From Xanthomonas hydrangeae (GTDB taxonomy: Bacteria; Pseudomonadota; Gammaproteobacteria; Xanthomonadales; Xanthomonadaceae): a stretch of 64,000 bases of DNA. A program made the translations under genes and the position numbers. The DNA is taken from assembly GCA_905142475.1 (NCBI GenBank), contig LR990730.1:1240001-1304000 (forward strand), in the 5' to 3' direction. Positions 28,138 through 35,497 of this stretch are shown piece by piece; the stretch's first letter is position 1; the number at the start of each line of letters is the position of its first letter. The notes below the pieces were generated by a model that saw only the letters and a program-made list of their open reading frames with translations, was not told where the DNA came from and did not search any database.

Positions 28138-28647
28138 TTACAGCCAGCGCCGCACGCGCGCGCAATAGGCGCTGTAATGGCGGCCGAATTCACTGCGCAG
28201 ACGCGCTTCCTCGAACGGGATGACGTAGCGCTGCAAGGCCAGCCATGGCAGCGGCAGCAATGCAACCGCCCACAGCAGCCCCAGCTGCAGACATAGGCCG
28301 ATGTAGCTCAGCACCAGCGCCAGATACATCGGGTTGCGGGTGAAGCGATACGGGCCGTCCAGCACCAGCCGCGAGGGATGACCGCTGGGCATGATGGTGG
28401 TGCGCTGGCGCGCGAACAGGATGAAGCAGCTCACCGCCAGCGCCAGCCCGAGACCGGCAATGCCGCCGCCGGCCAGTTCGATCCACGCCAACAGGGGGGG
28501 CGCAGGCACTGGCAGATCCAACGCGCTTTGCAGCCAGGCACCCAGGCCCAGTGCCAGCGCGAAGTGAGCAGGCGAGGTGATCTTGACCAGCCATGGCGCC
28601 CGCGAGGTGCGGGTGTCGCTGTGTCCGTACGGCCGGTTGTTCACCAC
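28138..28647 (-). CDS. Isoprenylcysteine carboxyl methyltransferase-like membrane protein
   Basis: 169 residues from the ATG at 28647. Four to five hydrophobic helices are visible, and the signature GPYRFTRNPMYLALVLSYIG, followed by a helix pair and FEEARLRSEFGRHYSAYCARV, matches the ICMT/PEMT-like group. In this group the RNPMY and E-x-x-L-x-x-x-FG-x-x-Y elements contact S-adenosylmethionine. Bacterial members methylate lipids or unknown small molecules; the substrate here is unknown. No operon partner. The 208-bp gap 27930-28137 shows nothing I can support. Confidence 0.85.
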   Translation of the reverse strand: MVNNRPYGHSDTRTSRAPWLVKITSPAHFALALGLGAWLQSALDLPVPAPPLLAWIELAGGGIAGLGLALAVSCFILFARQRTTIMPSGHPSRLVLDGPYRFTRNPMYLALVLSYIGLCLQLGLLWAVALLPLPWLALQRYVIPFEEARLRSEFGRHYSAYCARVRRWL

Positions 28648-28784
28648 GTTTCTCCCTGCATCACGGCCGCCATCCTAACGTTTCCTTGACATGGACGGGA
28701 GTGGGGACGTTGCAGTGCGCGTTGCGGCTGCGAATGTCTGGCGGCTGCGTCATGGTTGTCACTCGCTCCACCTGCTGCACCCAC

Positions 28785-28809
28785 AAAAAAGCCGCGCTGT
28801 AGGCGCGGC
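28785..28809 (-). terminator. Rho-independent terminator of cysK
   Basis: On the minus strand GCCGCGC-loop-GCGCGGC is followed by six T residues (complement of A28785-28790). It lies 27 bp after the cysK stop. Confidence 0.93.
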
Positions 28810-28835
28810 CTGGTTGCGGATAAACGCGGTATCGC

Positions 28836-29795
28836 TCAGGGCAGACCGGCCAGCCAATCGTCGTCGGAACCCTCGTTGATGTCGGCGAACAGCGGCGTGG
28901 AGAAGTAACGCTCGCCGGTATCGGGCAGCATTGCCAGGATGACGGCGCCGGGCACCGCGCTTTCGGCCACGCGCAATGCAGTGGCGACGGTGGCGCCGCC
29001 GGAGATGCCGGTGAAGATGCCTTCCTCGGCGGCCAGGCGACGGGCCACAGTGATCCCATCGGTGTCTTCCACGCTCAGGACTTCATGCGCGACATCGCGA
29101 TTGAGCACTTCCGGCACGAAGTCCGGGGTCCAGCCCTGGATCTTGTGCGGCTTCCAGTCCTGGCCCTGCAGCAGCGCAGCGCCAGCCGGCTCGGTGGCGG
29201 TGATGCGCACTTCCGGGCGGGCCACGCGCAGCACTTCGCCTACACCGGTGAGCGTGCCGCCGGTGCCCCAGCCGGTGACGAAATGGTCCAGCCGGTGGCC
29301 GGCGAAATCGCGCAGGATTTCGGCCGCAGTGGTGTTGCGGTGATAGGCCGGATTGGCCGGGTTGGCGAATTGGCTGGCCAGAAACCAGCCGTGCTGCTCG
29401 GCCAGTTCCTTGGCCTTGCGCACCATGCCGCTGCCGCGCTCGGCGGCCGGGGTCAGGATGACCTTGGCGCCATACGCGCGCATCAGTTTGCGGCGCTCGA
29501 TGGAAAAGGTTTCCACCATGGTGGCGACGAACTTGTAGCCGCGCGCGGCGGCCACCATTGCCAGCGCCACGCCGGTATTGCCGGAGGTGGCTTCGACAAT
29601 GGTGTCGCCGGGCTTGAGCAGGCCGCGCTGCTCGGCATCGAGGATGATCGCCAGCGCCAGGCGGTCCTTGACCGAGCCGCCCGGATTGAACGACTCGACC
29701 TTGACGTACAGGGTCACGTGCGCGGGTGCGAGGCGATGGAGCTTGACCACCGGGGTGCGGCCGATGGTGTCGAGGATGTTGTCGTACAGGGCCAT
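28836..29795 (-). CDS. cysK: Cysteine synthase (O-acetylserine sulfhydrylase)
   Basis: 319 residues from the ATG at 29795. PLP-dependent fold type II: the Lys in FNPGGSVKDRLALAI forms the Schiff base, VEATSGNTGVALAMVAAARG binds substrate carboxylate and TGWGTGGTLTGVGEVLR binds the cofactor phosphate. IFTGISGGATVATALRVA and LPDTGERYFSTPLF are typical CysK segments. It makes cysteine from O-acetylserine and sulfide. cysG lies only 17 bp upstream in the same direction and the regulator gene cysB is divergent, so this is a sulfur-assimilation operon. CysK is favoured over CysM by length and the C-terminal GERYFSTPLF motif. Confidence 0.95.
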   Translation of the reverse strand: MALYDNILDTIGRTPVVKLHRLAPAHVTLYVKVESFNPGGSVKDRLALAIILDAEQRGLLKPGDTIVEATSGNTGVALAMVAAARGYKFVATMVETFSIERRKLMRAYGAKVILTPAAERGSGMVRKAKELAEQHGWFLASQFANPANPAYHRNTTAAEILRDFAGHRLDHFVTGWGTGGTLTGVGEVLRVARPEVRITATEPAGAALLQGQDWKPHKIQGWTPDFVPEVLNRDVAHEVLSVEDTDGITVARRLAAEEGIFTGISGGATVATALRVAESAVPGAVILAMLPDTGERYFSTPLFADINEGSDDDWLAGLP

Positions 29796-29811
29796 GGGGT
29801 CTCCGTCGGAA

Positions 29812-31017
29812 TCAGGCTGCGTGGGCGAGTGTGGGCGCGTCGGGCGTTGCGATGGGTGAGTGCGGGGGCGGCCGGGCGGTCAACGGCGCTGCGCCGAACC
29901 AGTGCAGGCTGGCGGCCAGCCCGGCGACCTCGCCCAGGATCAGCAAGGCAGGCGCACGAACGGCGTGCTGCTGCGCGGTGGCGGCCAGGCTGGCAAGGGT
30001 GCCGGTGATCACGCGTTGCTGCGGGCGCGAGCCGTTTTCCACCAGCGCGAATGGTGTGGCGGGCGCGCGGCCGGCCTGCAACAGGCGTTGCTGGATGCCG
30101 TCCAGCCCGGCCACACCCATGTAGAAGGCCAGGGTCTGGCGTTCCTGGCCGAGCGCCTGCCAGTCCAGCGTGTCCAGCGAATCCTTGCAGTGCGCGGTGA
30201 TCAGCCGCAGCGATTGCGCGTGGTCGCGATGGGTGAGCGGAATGCCGGCATAAGCGGCGCAAGCTATGGCAGCGGTGATGCCGGGAACGACCTGGAAAGC
30301 GATGCCGTGGTCGCGCAGGAATTCCAGCTCCTCGCCGCCACGGCCGAACACGAACGGGTCGCCGCCTTTCAGCCGCACCACGCGGTGCCCGGCGCGGGCG
30401 TGCTCCAGCATCAGCGCGTGGATCTGCTCCTGGCGGGTGCTGTGTCCCTGGGGGGCCTTGCCGACTTCCACGCAGAGCGCATCGCGACGCGCCAGGCGCA
30501 GGATCTGTGGGCTGACCAGGCGATCGTAGAGCAGCACATCGGCCTGGCGCAGCGCGCGCAGGGCATGCCGGGTGAGCAGGCCGGGATCGCCGGGGCCGGC
30601 GCCGACCAGGGTCACGCTGCCGGGGGCCAGCGCGCCGACTGCGGTACGTGGCGTAGGGGAAGCTGCGGGTGTCGCTGCTGAAACGGCCGGGCTGGCGTCG
30701 TGCGTGAGCAGGCGGCGCGCGGTGGCCGCAGCGCGTAGGGCATCGTTGAGTTCGGCCAACTCGCTGGCGGCGATGGTCAGCCAGACCGGTTGGTCGGGCA
30801 GTTCCAGCCACGCCGGGTCGAACCCGCCTACCAGCCAGTGCACCTGTCCAGCCTGCGCCCAATTGCGCAATTGCGCGGTGAGTTCCGGTGCGCCCACCAA
30901 CGGCAGCGCGCCGGCCTGCAGCAGCCCGGCGGTGGCGCGCTCGGCATTGGTGCCGCCGCCGACCACCAGGACGGCACGGCCACGCAGGTCGGCAATGAGC
31001 GGGAACACAGGGGGCAC
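29812..31017 (-). CDS. cysG: Siroheme synthase with a shortened N-terminal domain (uroporphyrinogen-III methyltransferase)
   Basis: 401 residues from a GTG at 31017; no good Shine-Dalgarno is visible and no in-frame ATG follows before the conserved region. Residues 1-110 resemble the CysG/Met8 Rossmann domain ([20 protein letters not shown]). From about residue 133 the SUMT domain is complete: [55 protein letters not shown] and [20 protein letters not shown]. Full CysG is about 457 residues; the dimerisation/chelatase part between the two domains is largely missing and replaced by an Ala/Pro/Thr linker. Siroheme is needed by CysI. Whether the dehydrogenase/ferrochelatase steps still work here is doubtful. 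Confidence 0.9.
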   Translation of the reverse strand: MPPVFPLIADLRGRAVLVVGGGTNAERATAGLLQAGALPLVGAPELTAQLRNWAQAGQVHWLVGGFDPAWLELPDQPVWLTIAASELAELNDALRAAATARRLLTHDASPAVSAATPAASPTPRTAVGALAPGSVTLVGAGPGDPGLLTRHALRALRQADVLLYDRLVSPQILRLARRDALCVEVGKAPQGHSTRQEQIHALMLEHARAGHRVVRLKGGDPFVFGRGGEELEFLRDHGIAFQVVPGITAAIACAAYAGIPLTHRDHAQSLRLITAHCKDSLDTLDWQALGQERQTLAFYMGVAGLDGIQQRLLQAGRAPATPFALVENGSRPQQRVITGTLASLAATAQQHAVRAPALLILGEVAGLAASLHWFGAAPLTARPPPHSPIATPDAPTLAHAA

Positions 31018-31179
31018 GGCAGGGGCATCGAGAAGGGAGGGCCAGACCGTAACGCCGGCATATAGCCGTCGGAAATGACTTCATACACCCTGGAAATAGC
31101 GTTCGGTTATAAGCTAGCCCATAGAACTCCTCTACAGTCGAGTCCCTGTGGCGCCTCGCGCTTTTTTGGATATAAGCCC
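31018..31179. promoter_or_regulatory. Divergent cysG/cysB control region
   Basis: 162 bp between the two starts. It contains GGTTATAAGCTAGCCC (31106-31121) and GGATATAAGCCC (31168-31179); TATAAG at 31109-31114 could serve as a -10 toward cysB, but no -35 is convincing. The repeated TATAAGC words may be part of a CysB site; this is a guess. Confidence 0.35.
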
Positions 31180-32163
31180 ATGACGCTGACCCAACTTCGT
31201 TACCTGGTCGCCATCGCCGATGCCGAGCTGAACATCACGCTGGCAGCCGCGCGTGTGCATGCCACCCAGCCCGGTCTGTCCAAGCAGCTCAAACAGCTGG
31301 AGGACGAACTGGGCTTTCTGTTGTTCGTGCGCAAGGGGCGCAGCCTGGACGCGGTCACGCCGGCAGGGGTGGAAGTGATCGAGCGTGCGCGTTCGGTGCT
31401 GTCGGAAGCCAATAACATCCGCACCTATGCGGCCAACCAGCGCCGCGAGAGCCAGGGCCAGCTGACCCTGACCACCACCCATACCCAGGCGCGCTTCGTG
31501 CTGCCGCCGGCGGTGGCGCAGATCAAGCACGCCTACCCGCAGGTGAGCGTGCATCTGCAGCAGGCCGCCGAAAGCGCGGCGCTGGATCTGCTCAGCCAGG
31601 GCGATGCGGATATTGCGGTGGTCAGCACAGCCGGTGGCGAGCCGAGCGCCGGGATTGCGGTGCCGCTGTACCGCTGGCGTCGGCTGGTGATTGTGCCGCG
31701 CGGCCACCCGCTGGATCAGGCACGCACCGCGCCGGACATGCAGTCGCTGTCGCAGTACCCGTTGATCAGCTACGAGTCGTCCACGCGGCCAGGTTCGTCG
31801 TTGCAGCGGGCATTTGCGCAGGTCGGGCTGGAGCCGAGCATCGCGCTGACCGCGCTGGATGCGGACCTGATCAAGACCTATGTGCGTGCCGGCCTGGGCG
31901 TTGGCCTGGTGGCGGAGATGGCGGTCAGCGCCAACGACGAGGATCTGCGCGCCTGGCCGGCGCCGGCGCCCATTGCCGATTGCATCGCCTGGGCGGTGCT
32001 GCCGCGCGACCGTGTACTGCGCGATTACGCGCTGGATCTGGTGCATGTGCTGGCGCCGCAGATCGACAAGCGCGATCTGCGCCGTGTGCTGGATGGCAAC
32101 CAGGCGCCGAACTGGCCGCTGCCGCCGACCTGGGAGTCGCTGACCCAGACCATTACCAGCTGA
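31180..32163 (+). CDS. cysB: LysR-family regulator of sulfur assimilation
   Basis: 327 residues from the ATG at 31180; the usual CysB start sequence MTLTQLRYLVAIADAELNIT confirms it, and upstream in-frame codons are non-homologous. The N-terminal HTH (residues 18-40) reads AAARVHATQPGLSKQLKQLE. The effector domain has the CysB traits LTLTTTHTQARFVLPP and LISYESSTRPGSSLQRAF (sulfate/N-acetylserine pocket) and ALDADLIKTYVRAGLGVGLV. CysB-type proteins activate cys genes in the presence of N-acetylserine. It is divergent from cysG-cysK and is the likely regulator of the cysJIH/cysDN block 8 kb away. Confidence 0.96.
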   Translation: MTLTQLRYLVAIADAELNITLAAARVHATQPGLSKQLKQLEDELGFLLFVRKGRSLDAVTPAGVEVIERARSVLSEANNIRTYAANQRRESQGQLTLTTTHTQARFVLPPAVAQIKHAYPQVSVHLQQAAESAALDLLSQGDADIAVVSTAGGEPSAGIAVPLYRWRRLVIVPRGHPLDQARTAPDMQSLSQYPLISYESSTRPGSSLQRAFAQVGLEPSIALTALDADLIKTYVRAGLGVGLVAEMAVSANDEDLRAWPAPAPIADCIAWAVLPRDRVLRDYALDLVHVLAPQIDKRDLRRVLDGNQAPNWPLPPTWESLTQTITS

Positions 32164-32310
32164 GCGGCTGGCGACGGCCGCATGAGCGCTGGTTGAGCGG
32201 CTATCGAAGGCTGCATGTTTGCCGGATCGATGCGATGCATGTTCTGCAGGAAAGCGAAGGCATTACCTGCCGATCAGCGGCCGCGCACAGGCCAATCCCG
32301 CACCCACCGT

Positions 32311-32343
32311 CTGCCGGTTTTGTGAGAGTGCTTCGGTCACTGA
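32311..32343 (+). repeat. Imperfect 33-bp direct repeat, copy 1
   Basis: Begins CTGCCGGTTTTGTGAGAGTG and ends CGGTCACTGA. It matches copy 2 at 26 of 33 positions; the copies are 109 bp apart. CGGTCACT is identical in both. Confidence 0.55.
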
Positions 32344-32419
32344 GGGGCGCTTGCGCGCGTACCGGCGTGTCCCGCTCCCGGATGCGGCACTGCGCATCGA
32401 CTATCGCCGCTCACGGTGC

Positions 32420-32452
32420 CTGCCAGTTTTACGCGAATGCTCCGGTCACTAA
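32420..32452 (+). repeat. Imperfect 33-bp direct repeat, copy 2
   Basis: Begins CTGCCAGTTTTACGCGAATG and ends CGGTCACTAA. It lies directly before the GCATGTGTAACCAG motif. Confidence 0.55.
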
Positions 32453-32645
32453 TGGCGTTTGCATGTGTAACCAGTATGAGACACACCGCAAGGACGTCCA
32501 CGTCGCAACCGTGCAACCGCGTCATGCTGGCGGTCGGTGTTCGGAATCGGTAGGACTGTTCGTACACTGCGGTCTGCGCGCGGGGTGTACCGATTCCGGT
32601 TGGCTGTGCGCGATCTCCGTTCGCCACTATGAGGCGCTGCAACCG

Positions 32646-32939
32646 ATGACCGAGCGATTGACCGAGCCACTGCGTCCGCCTTTCAGCCGACTGTGGTCGC
32701 CCGATCAGGACGGCGGCATGTCGTTGCAGCTGTCGGCCAACCTCGACGGCCGCGAGCATGCGTTGCTGACGGTACTGGCCGACCCGCACGACGAAGCGTT
32801 ATGGGTGGCAGTGCAGGCCGGCGACACCCAGGTGCAGATTCCGCTGGCGGCGCTGCGTCAGCTGTTGGAGGTCGCAGCCGAAGAGGTGCATTCGGCCGAG
32901 TGGTTTGCGCGGCAGGATGCGGCCGAACCTGAGCTTTGA
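32646..32939 (+). CDS. Small conserved-looking acidic protein of unknown function
   Basis: 97 residues from the ATG at 32646; GAGG lies 12 bases upstream. The frame is open further upstream to an ATG at 32464, but that extension is Arg/His/Cys-rich and does not look coding. The protein reads as a compact mixed domain: SLQLSANLDGREHALLTVLA, DEALWVAVQAGDTQVQIPLA, then a helix LRQLLEVAAEEVHSAEWFAR. No motif I recognise, no signal peptide and no membrane helix. GC-rich third positions support real coding. Possibly cytoplasmic. Confidence 0.65.
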   Translation: MTERLTEPLRPPFSRLWSPDQDGGMSLQLSANLDGREHALLTVLADPHDEALWVAVQAGDTQVQIPLAALRQLLEVAAEEVHSAEWFARQDAAEPEL

Positions 32940-33402
32940 CGGCTTCGTCTGTTGCACGCGTGCCTGCTCTGGATGCTGCACTGCAACGTACGTGGTTGCG
33001 AAAAATCTCAATGCGATCAACAGCCTGCGCGCAGGCTCGCACTAACCCGGAAACACGCTGTCAGTGATTCTCCCTACACGTGTCAGGGCCGCCGGATCGG
33101 CGTCATCGGCCCGTATCAAGTTGCGCGCTGCGCTGTCGTAAATCCTTATAGCAACCATAACGCGACACTTTCGGACGTCTAGGGGTGGACGGCGCAGGAC
33201 CGGCGATGCAGTGATCGCATGGCCGGTCTGTTTGGCGGTGTCGTCGAGAGGTTGCCAGCGCTGTCGCATCACCATTGCGCGAGGCTGCGCGATGACGCGG
33301 CTGGCGCACCCGGGTCCCTGGGGAGAGACCTGGCGTGCTTGGCGGCGGATCCGGGTCGGGAGCCCGGGTCCGCCTTTTTTTATGCGCGACGCATTGCCGC
33401 GC
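32940..33402. other. 463-bp intergenic region with possible small-RNA gene
   Basis: It lies between the small gene (plus) and the histidine kinase gene (minus). It contains no supported protein gene. The right third carries a strong plus-strand terminator with a competing upstream pairing. AT-richer sequence at 33141-33170 (TTATAG, CATAAC) could hold a promoter, but no -35/-10 pair is convincing. Confidence 0.5.
33309..33381 (+). terminator. Strong plus-strand terminator with a competing upstream arm
   Basis: GGCGGATCCGGG (33344-33355) pairs over 12 bp (one G-U) with CCCGGGTCCGCC (33363-33374), followed by seven T residues. CCCGGGTCC also occurs at 33309-33317 and could pair with the same left arm instead, giving two mutually exclusive folds. 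The U-run is on the plus strand, so it cannot serve the minus-strand kinase gene. It could end the 97-residue gene's transcript 405 bp upstream or a separate small RNA. Confidence 0.75.
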
Positions 33403-34596
33403 TCAGGCCAGCGGGATGCGCACCGAGAAACAGGTACCGCCTGCCGGGCGTGGGCGCACATCCACCTCGCAGTCCAGGGTTTCGGCAGTGCGGTGCACGA
33501 TCCATAGACCGATGCCCAGCCCTTCGCTGTTCGGATCCGCCTGGCGAAACGCCTGGAACACCTGTTCGGGGTGGTCCAGGTTCAGGCCGATGCCGCTGTC
33601 GATGATTTCCACCACGGCGTAACCGGGGCGGCGGCGCACGCCGACCAGCACGCGCCCGCGTTCGGTGTACTTGACCGCGTTGCCGACCAGGTTGCCGATC
33701 AGCGTGGTCAGCAGCGTGGCGTGGCTGCGCACGCGCAGCGAAGTGGGCACGTGGCGCAAGGCCAGGCATTTGTCGCTCGCCGGTTGCCGCCATACGCCGA
33801 GGACCGCGTGCAGCACGTCTTCCAGTGCCAGCGGCTGCAGATCCGGGGTGGAGCTCTTGCTCGCCGCGGCCAGCGTGGCCAGTTCGTCGAGGCTGCGTGC
33901 CACCATGCCGATCGCATCGCGTGCGGTGACCAGGGTGGGAACGGAATCGACATTGGCGTGCCGGCGCATCTTGTCGATGGCATAGGCCGCAGTGCGCAGC
34001 GGAGTTTTCAGGTCGTGCCCGGCGATCGCCATCAGTCGGCTGCGATAGCGGTCGGACTCCTCGGCATTCTGCAGCGCGCGGCGCAGTTCCAGCTGCGCCA
34101 TGGTCTGGCGCGCCAGTGCGCGCAGCGCTTCGACCTGTTCGTCAGTGAGTTGACGCGGTTGCCGGTCCAGCACGCAGACCGTACCCAGCGGCAGGCCTTC
34201 GCTGGTCTTGAGCAACGCACCTGCATAAAACCGTAGTGGCACCTCGCCGGTGACCAGCGGGTTGCGTGCAAAGCGGATGTCTTCGCGCGTGTCGGGCACC
34301 ACCAGCACGTCGTTGTCGAGCAGCGCATGCGCGCACATCGACTTGAACAGCGGTGTCTCGCGCTCGCCCATGCCGCGCTCGCTCTTGAACCATTGGCGGT
34401 CGGCGTCCACCAGGCTGATCAGCGCGATCGGGGTCTGGCAGATGATCGAGGCCAACTTGGTGATGTCTTCGAATGCCGCCTCGCGCGGCGTATCGAGAAT
34501 GCCGTAGCTGCGCAGCGCCTGGAGGCGCAACGCTTCGCTCGCGGGTTTGGGCGCGCAGGGAAAGGGCTCAGCCGCTGAATCGAACAAGACGCTCAT
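33403..34596 (-). CDS. GAF-domain sensor histidine kinase
   Basis: 397 residues from the ATG at 34596; the open frame extends upstream, but the conserved GAF start (EALRLQALRSYGILDTPREA) begins right after this Met. The GAF domain covers about residues 30-175. The H-box is AIAGHDLKTPLRTA with His194, and the ATPase domain has TTLIGNLVGNAVKYTERG (N), VVEIIDSGIGLN (G1) and SEGLGIGLWIVHRT (G2). No membrane segment is visible, so it is cytoplasmic. No response regulator is adjacent, making it an orphan kinase. The signal bound by the GAF domain is unknown. Confidence 0.93.
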   Translation of the reverse strand: MSVLFDSAAEPFPCAPKPASEALRLQALRSYGILDTPREAAFEDITKLASIICQTPIALISLVDADRQWFKSERGMGERETPLFKSMCAHALLDNDVLVVPDTREDIRFARNPLVTGEVPLRFYAGALLKTSEGLPLGTVCVLDRQPRQLTDEQVEALRALARQTMAQLELRRALQNAEESDRYRSRLMAIAGHDLKTPLRTAAYAIDKMRRHANVDSVPTLVTARDAIGMVARSLDELATLAAASKSSTPDLQPLALEDVLHAVLGVWRQPASDKCLALRHVPTSLRVRSHATLLTTLIGNLVGNAVKYTERGRVLVGVRRRPGYAVVEIIDSGIGLNLDHPEQVFQAFRQADPNSEGLGIGLWIVHRTAETLDCEVDVRPRPAGGTCFSVRIPLA

Positions 34597-34887
34597 GCGC
34601 GCGCAGGATGAATGGAATAGAGCGACAAGCATAGGGCATGGCAGGGGCTGGCATGTGGGTGCGATCACGCTCGTAGATGGAACTGTGACTGCCGGCCTCG
34701 ACAGTGGCGGGTGGGGTTTTGGTTTGTTTGCGATGTCGTGATGCAGATTGCGCGGTGTGTTGCGGCGGAGCAACGATCAGTACCAAGGGGGTGCGACGAC
34801 CCAAGAGTGCGACATCAGGGTGCGACATCCGGTCGCGCACCGGCCGCAGGCATCGCCGCGCGGCAGGCGGCGGCTTACACTCGCACG

Positions 34888-35325
34888 ATGCGTTCGTTCC
34901 GTCATCACCGTTGGCTGCACCTGCTTGCCTGTCTGGCGGTGGCGCTGATGCTGGTGGCGCCGCTGATCAGCCGTTGGAGCCAGGCGCAGTCGGTCGAACC
35001 GATGTGCATGAGCGGGCCGGTATTGGACGCAGGCGGGTCGTCGCACGCAGGCCACCAGGCCATGCCGGCGCAGACTGCCGCGCATCATCACGACAGCGCC
35101 GCGTCGCCAGCCGAGCCTCCAGCTGGCGACCACGCTGCCGGCATGCACGGCGAAGCTTGCGATTACTGCGTGCTGGCTGCGCGCCTGCTGCCGTGGCTGG
35201 CGCTGCTGGTGCTGTGTCTGCTGCAACTTCGGTCGGCGCCGACGCCCGTGCACACCCATGCACGGGCGTGGTCGGTTGTGCGCTGGGCCGCACTCGGGGC
35301 ACGTGGGCCGCCGCTGCAGGCGTGA
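34888..35325 (+). CDS. DUF2946-family small membrane protein
   Basis: 145 residues from the ATG at 34888. The N-terminal helix (WLHLLACLAVALMLVAPLIS) may be a signal anchor. A His/Met-rich periplasmic stretch follows (SSHAGHQAMPAQTAAHHHDS, then HAAGMHGE), then the family motif CDYCVLAARLLPWLALLVLC in a second helix. DUF2946 proteins are often encoded beside copper- or metal-related TonB receptors, and the His, Met and Cys residues would suit metal binding. Here the TonB receptor follows 172 bp downstream. Function is inferred only. Confidence 0.82.
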   Translation: MRSFRHHRWLHLLACLAVALMLVAPLISRWSQAQSVEPMCMSGPVLDAGGSSHAGHQAMPAQTAAHHHDSAASPAEPPAGDHAAGMHGEACDYCVLAARLLPWLALLVLCLLQLRSAPTPVHTHARAWSVVRWAALGARGPPLQA

Positions 35326-35497
35326 GTCTGGCCCCATCGCGGGGTGTCCGCTGCGTTGCGCTGATTGCACGCCTGATCTTCCGGCGTGCCCGCCTGCCGC
35401 TGCATGGACGGCCCGCTTTCCTGAAGTGATGCCTGTGCCCGCTGCTATGCCGCGGCGCATGGCGGTGTTGCCGTGCCGGCACGGCGAAGGGTTGGTC

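Larger units (their letters stand above)
32164..32645. other. 482-bp intergenic region with an imperfect direct repeat
   Basis: No gene is supported between cysB and the small gene at 32646. It holds two 33-bp copies of a degenerate repeat (32311-32343 and 32420-32452) and at 32461-32474 GCATGTGTAACCAG, resembling the BlaI-operator region motif. I find no terminator for cysB. Confidence 0.45.

Noticed and set aside
32464-32645. N-terminal extension of the 97-residue protein from the ATG at 32464
   Set aside because: The extra sequence is Arg/His/Cys-rich and unlike the rest, has no Shine-Dalgarno and overlaps the repeated motif region.
33344-33381. Terminator assigned to the histidine kinase gene
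   Set aside because: The U-run is on the plus strand and the kinase is on the minus strand; read from the kinase side the stem is preceded, not followed, by the run.
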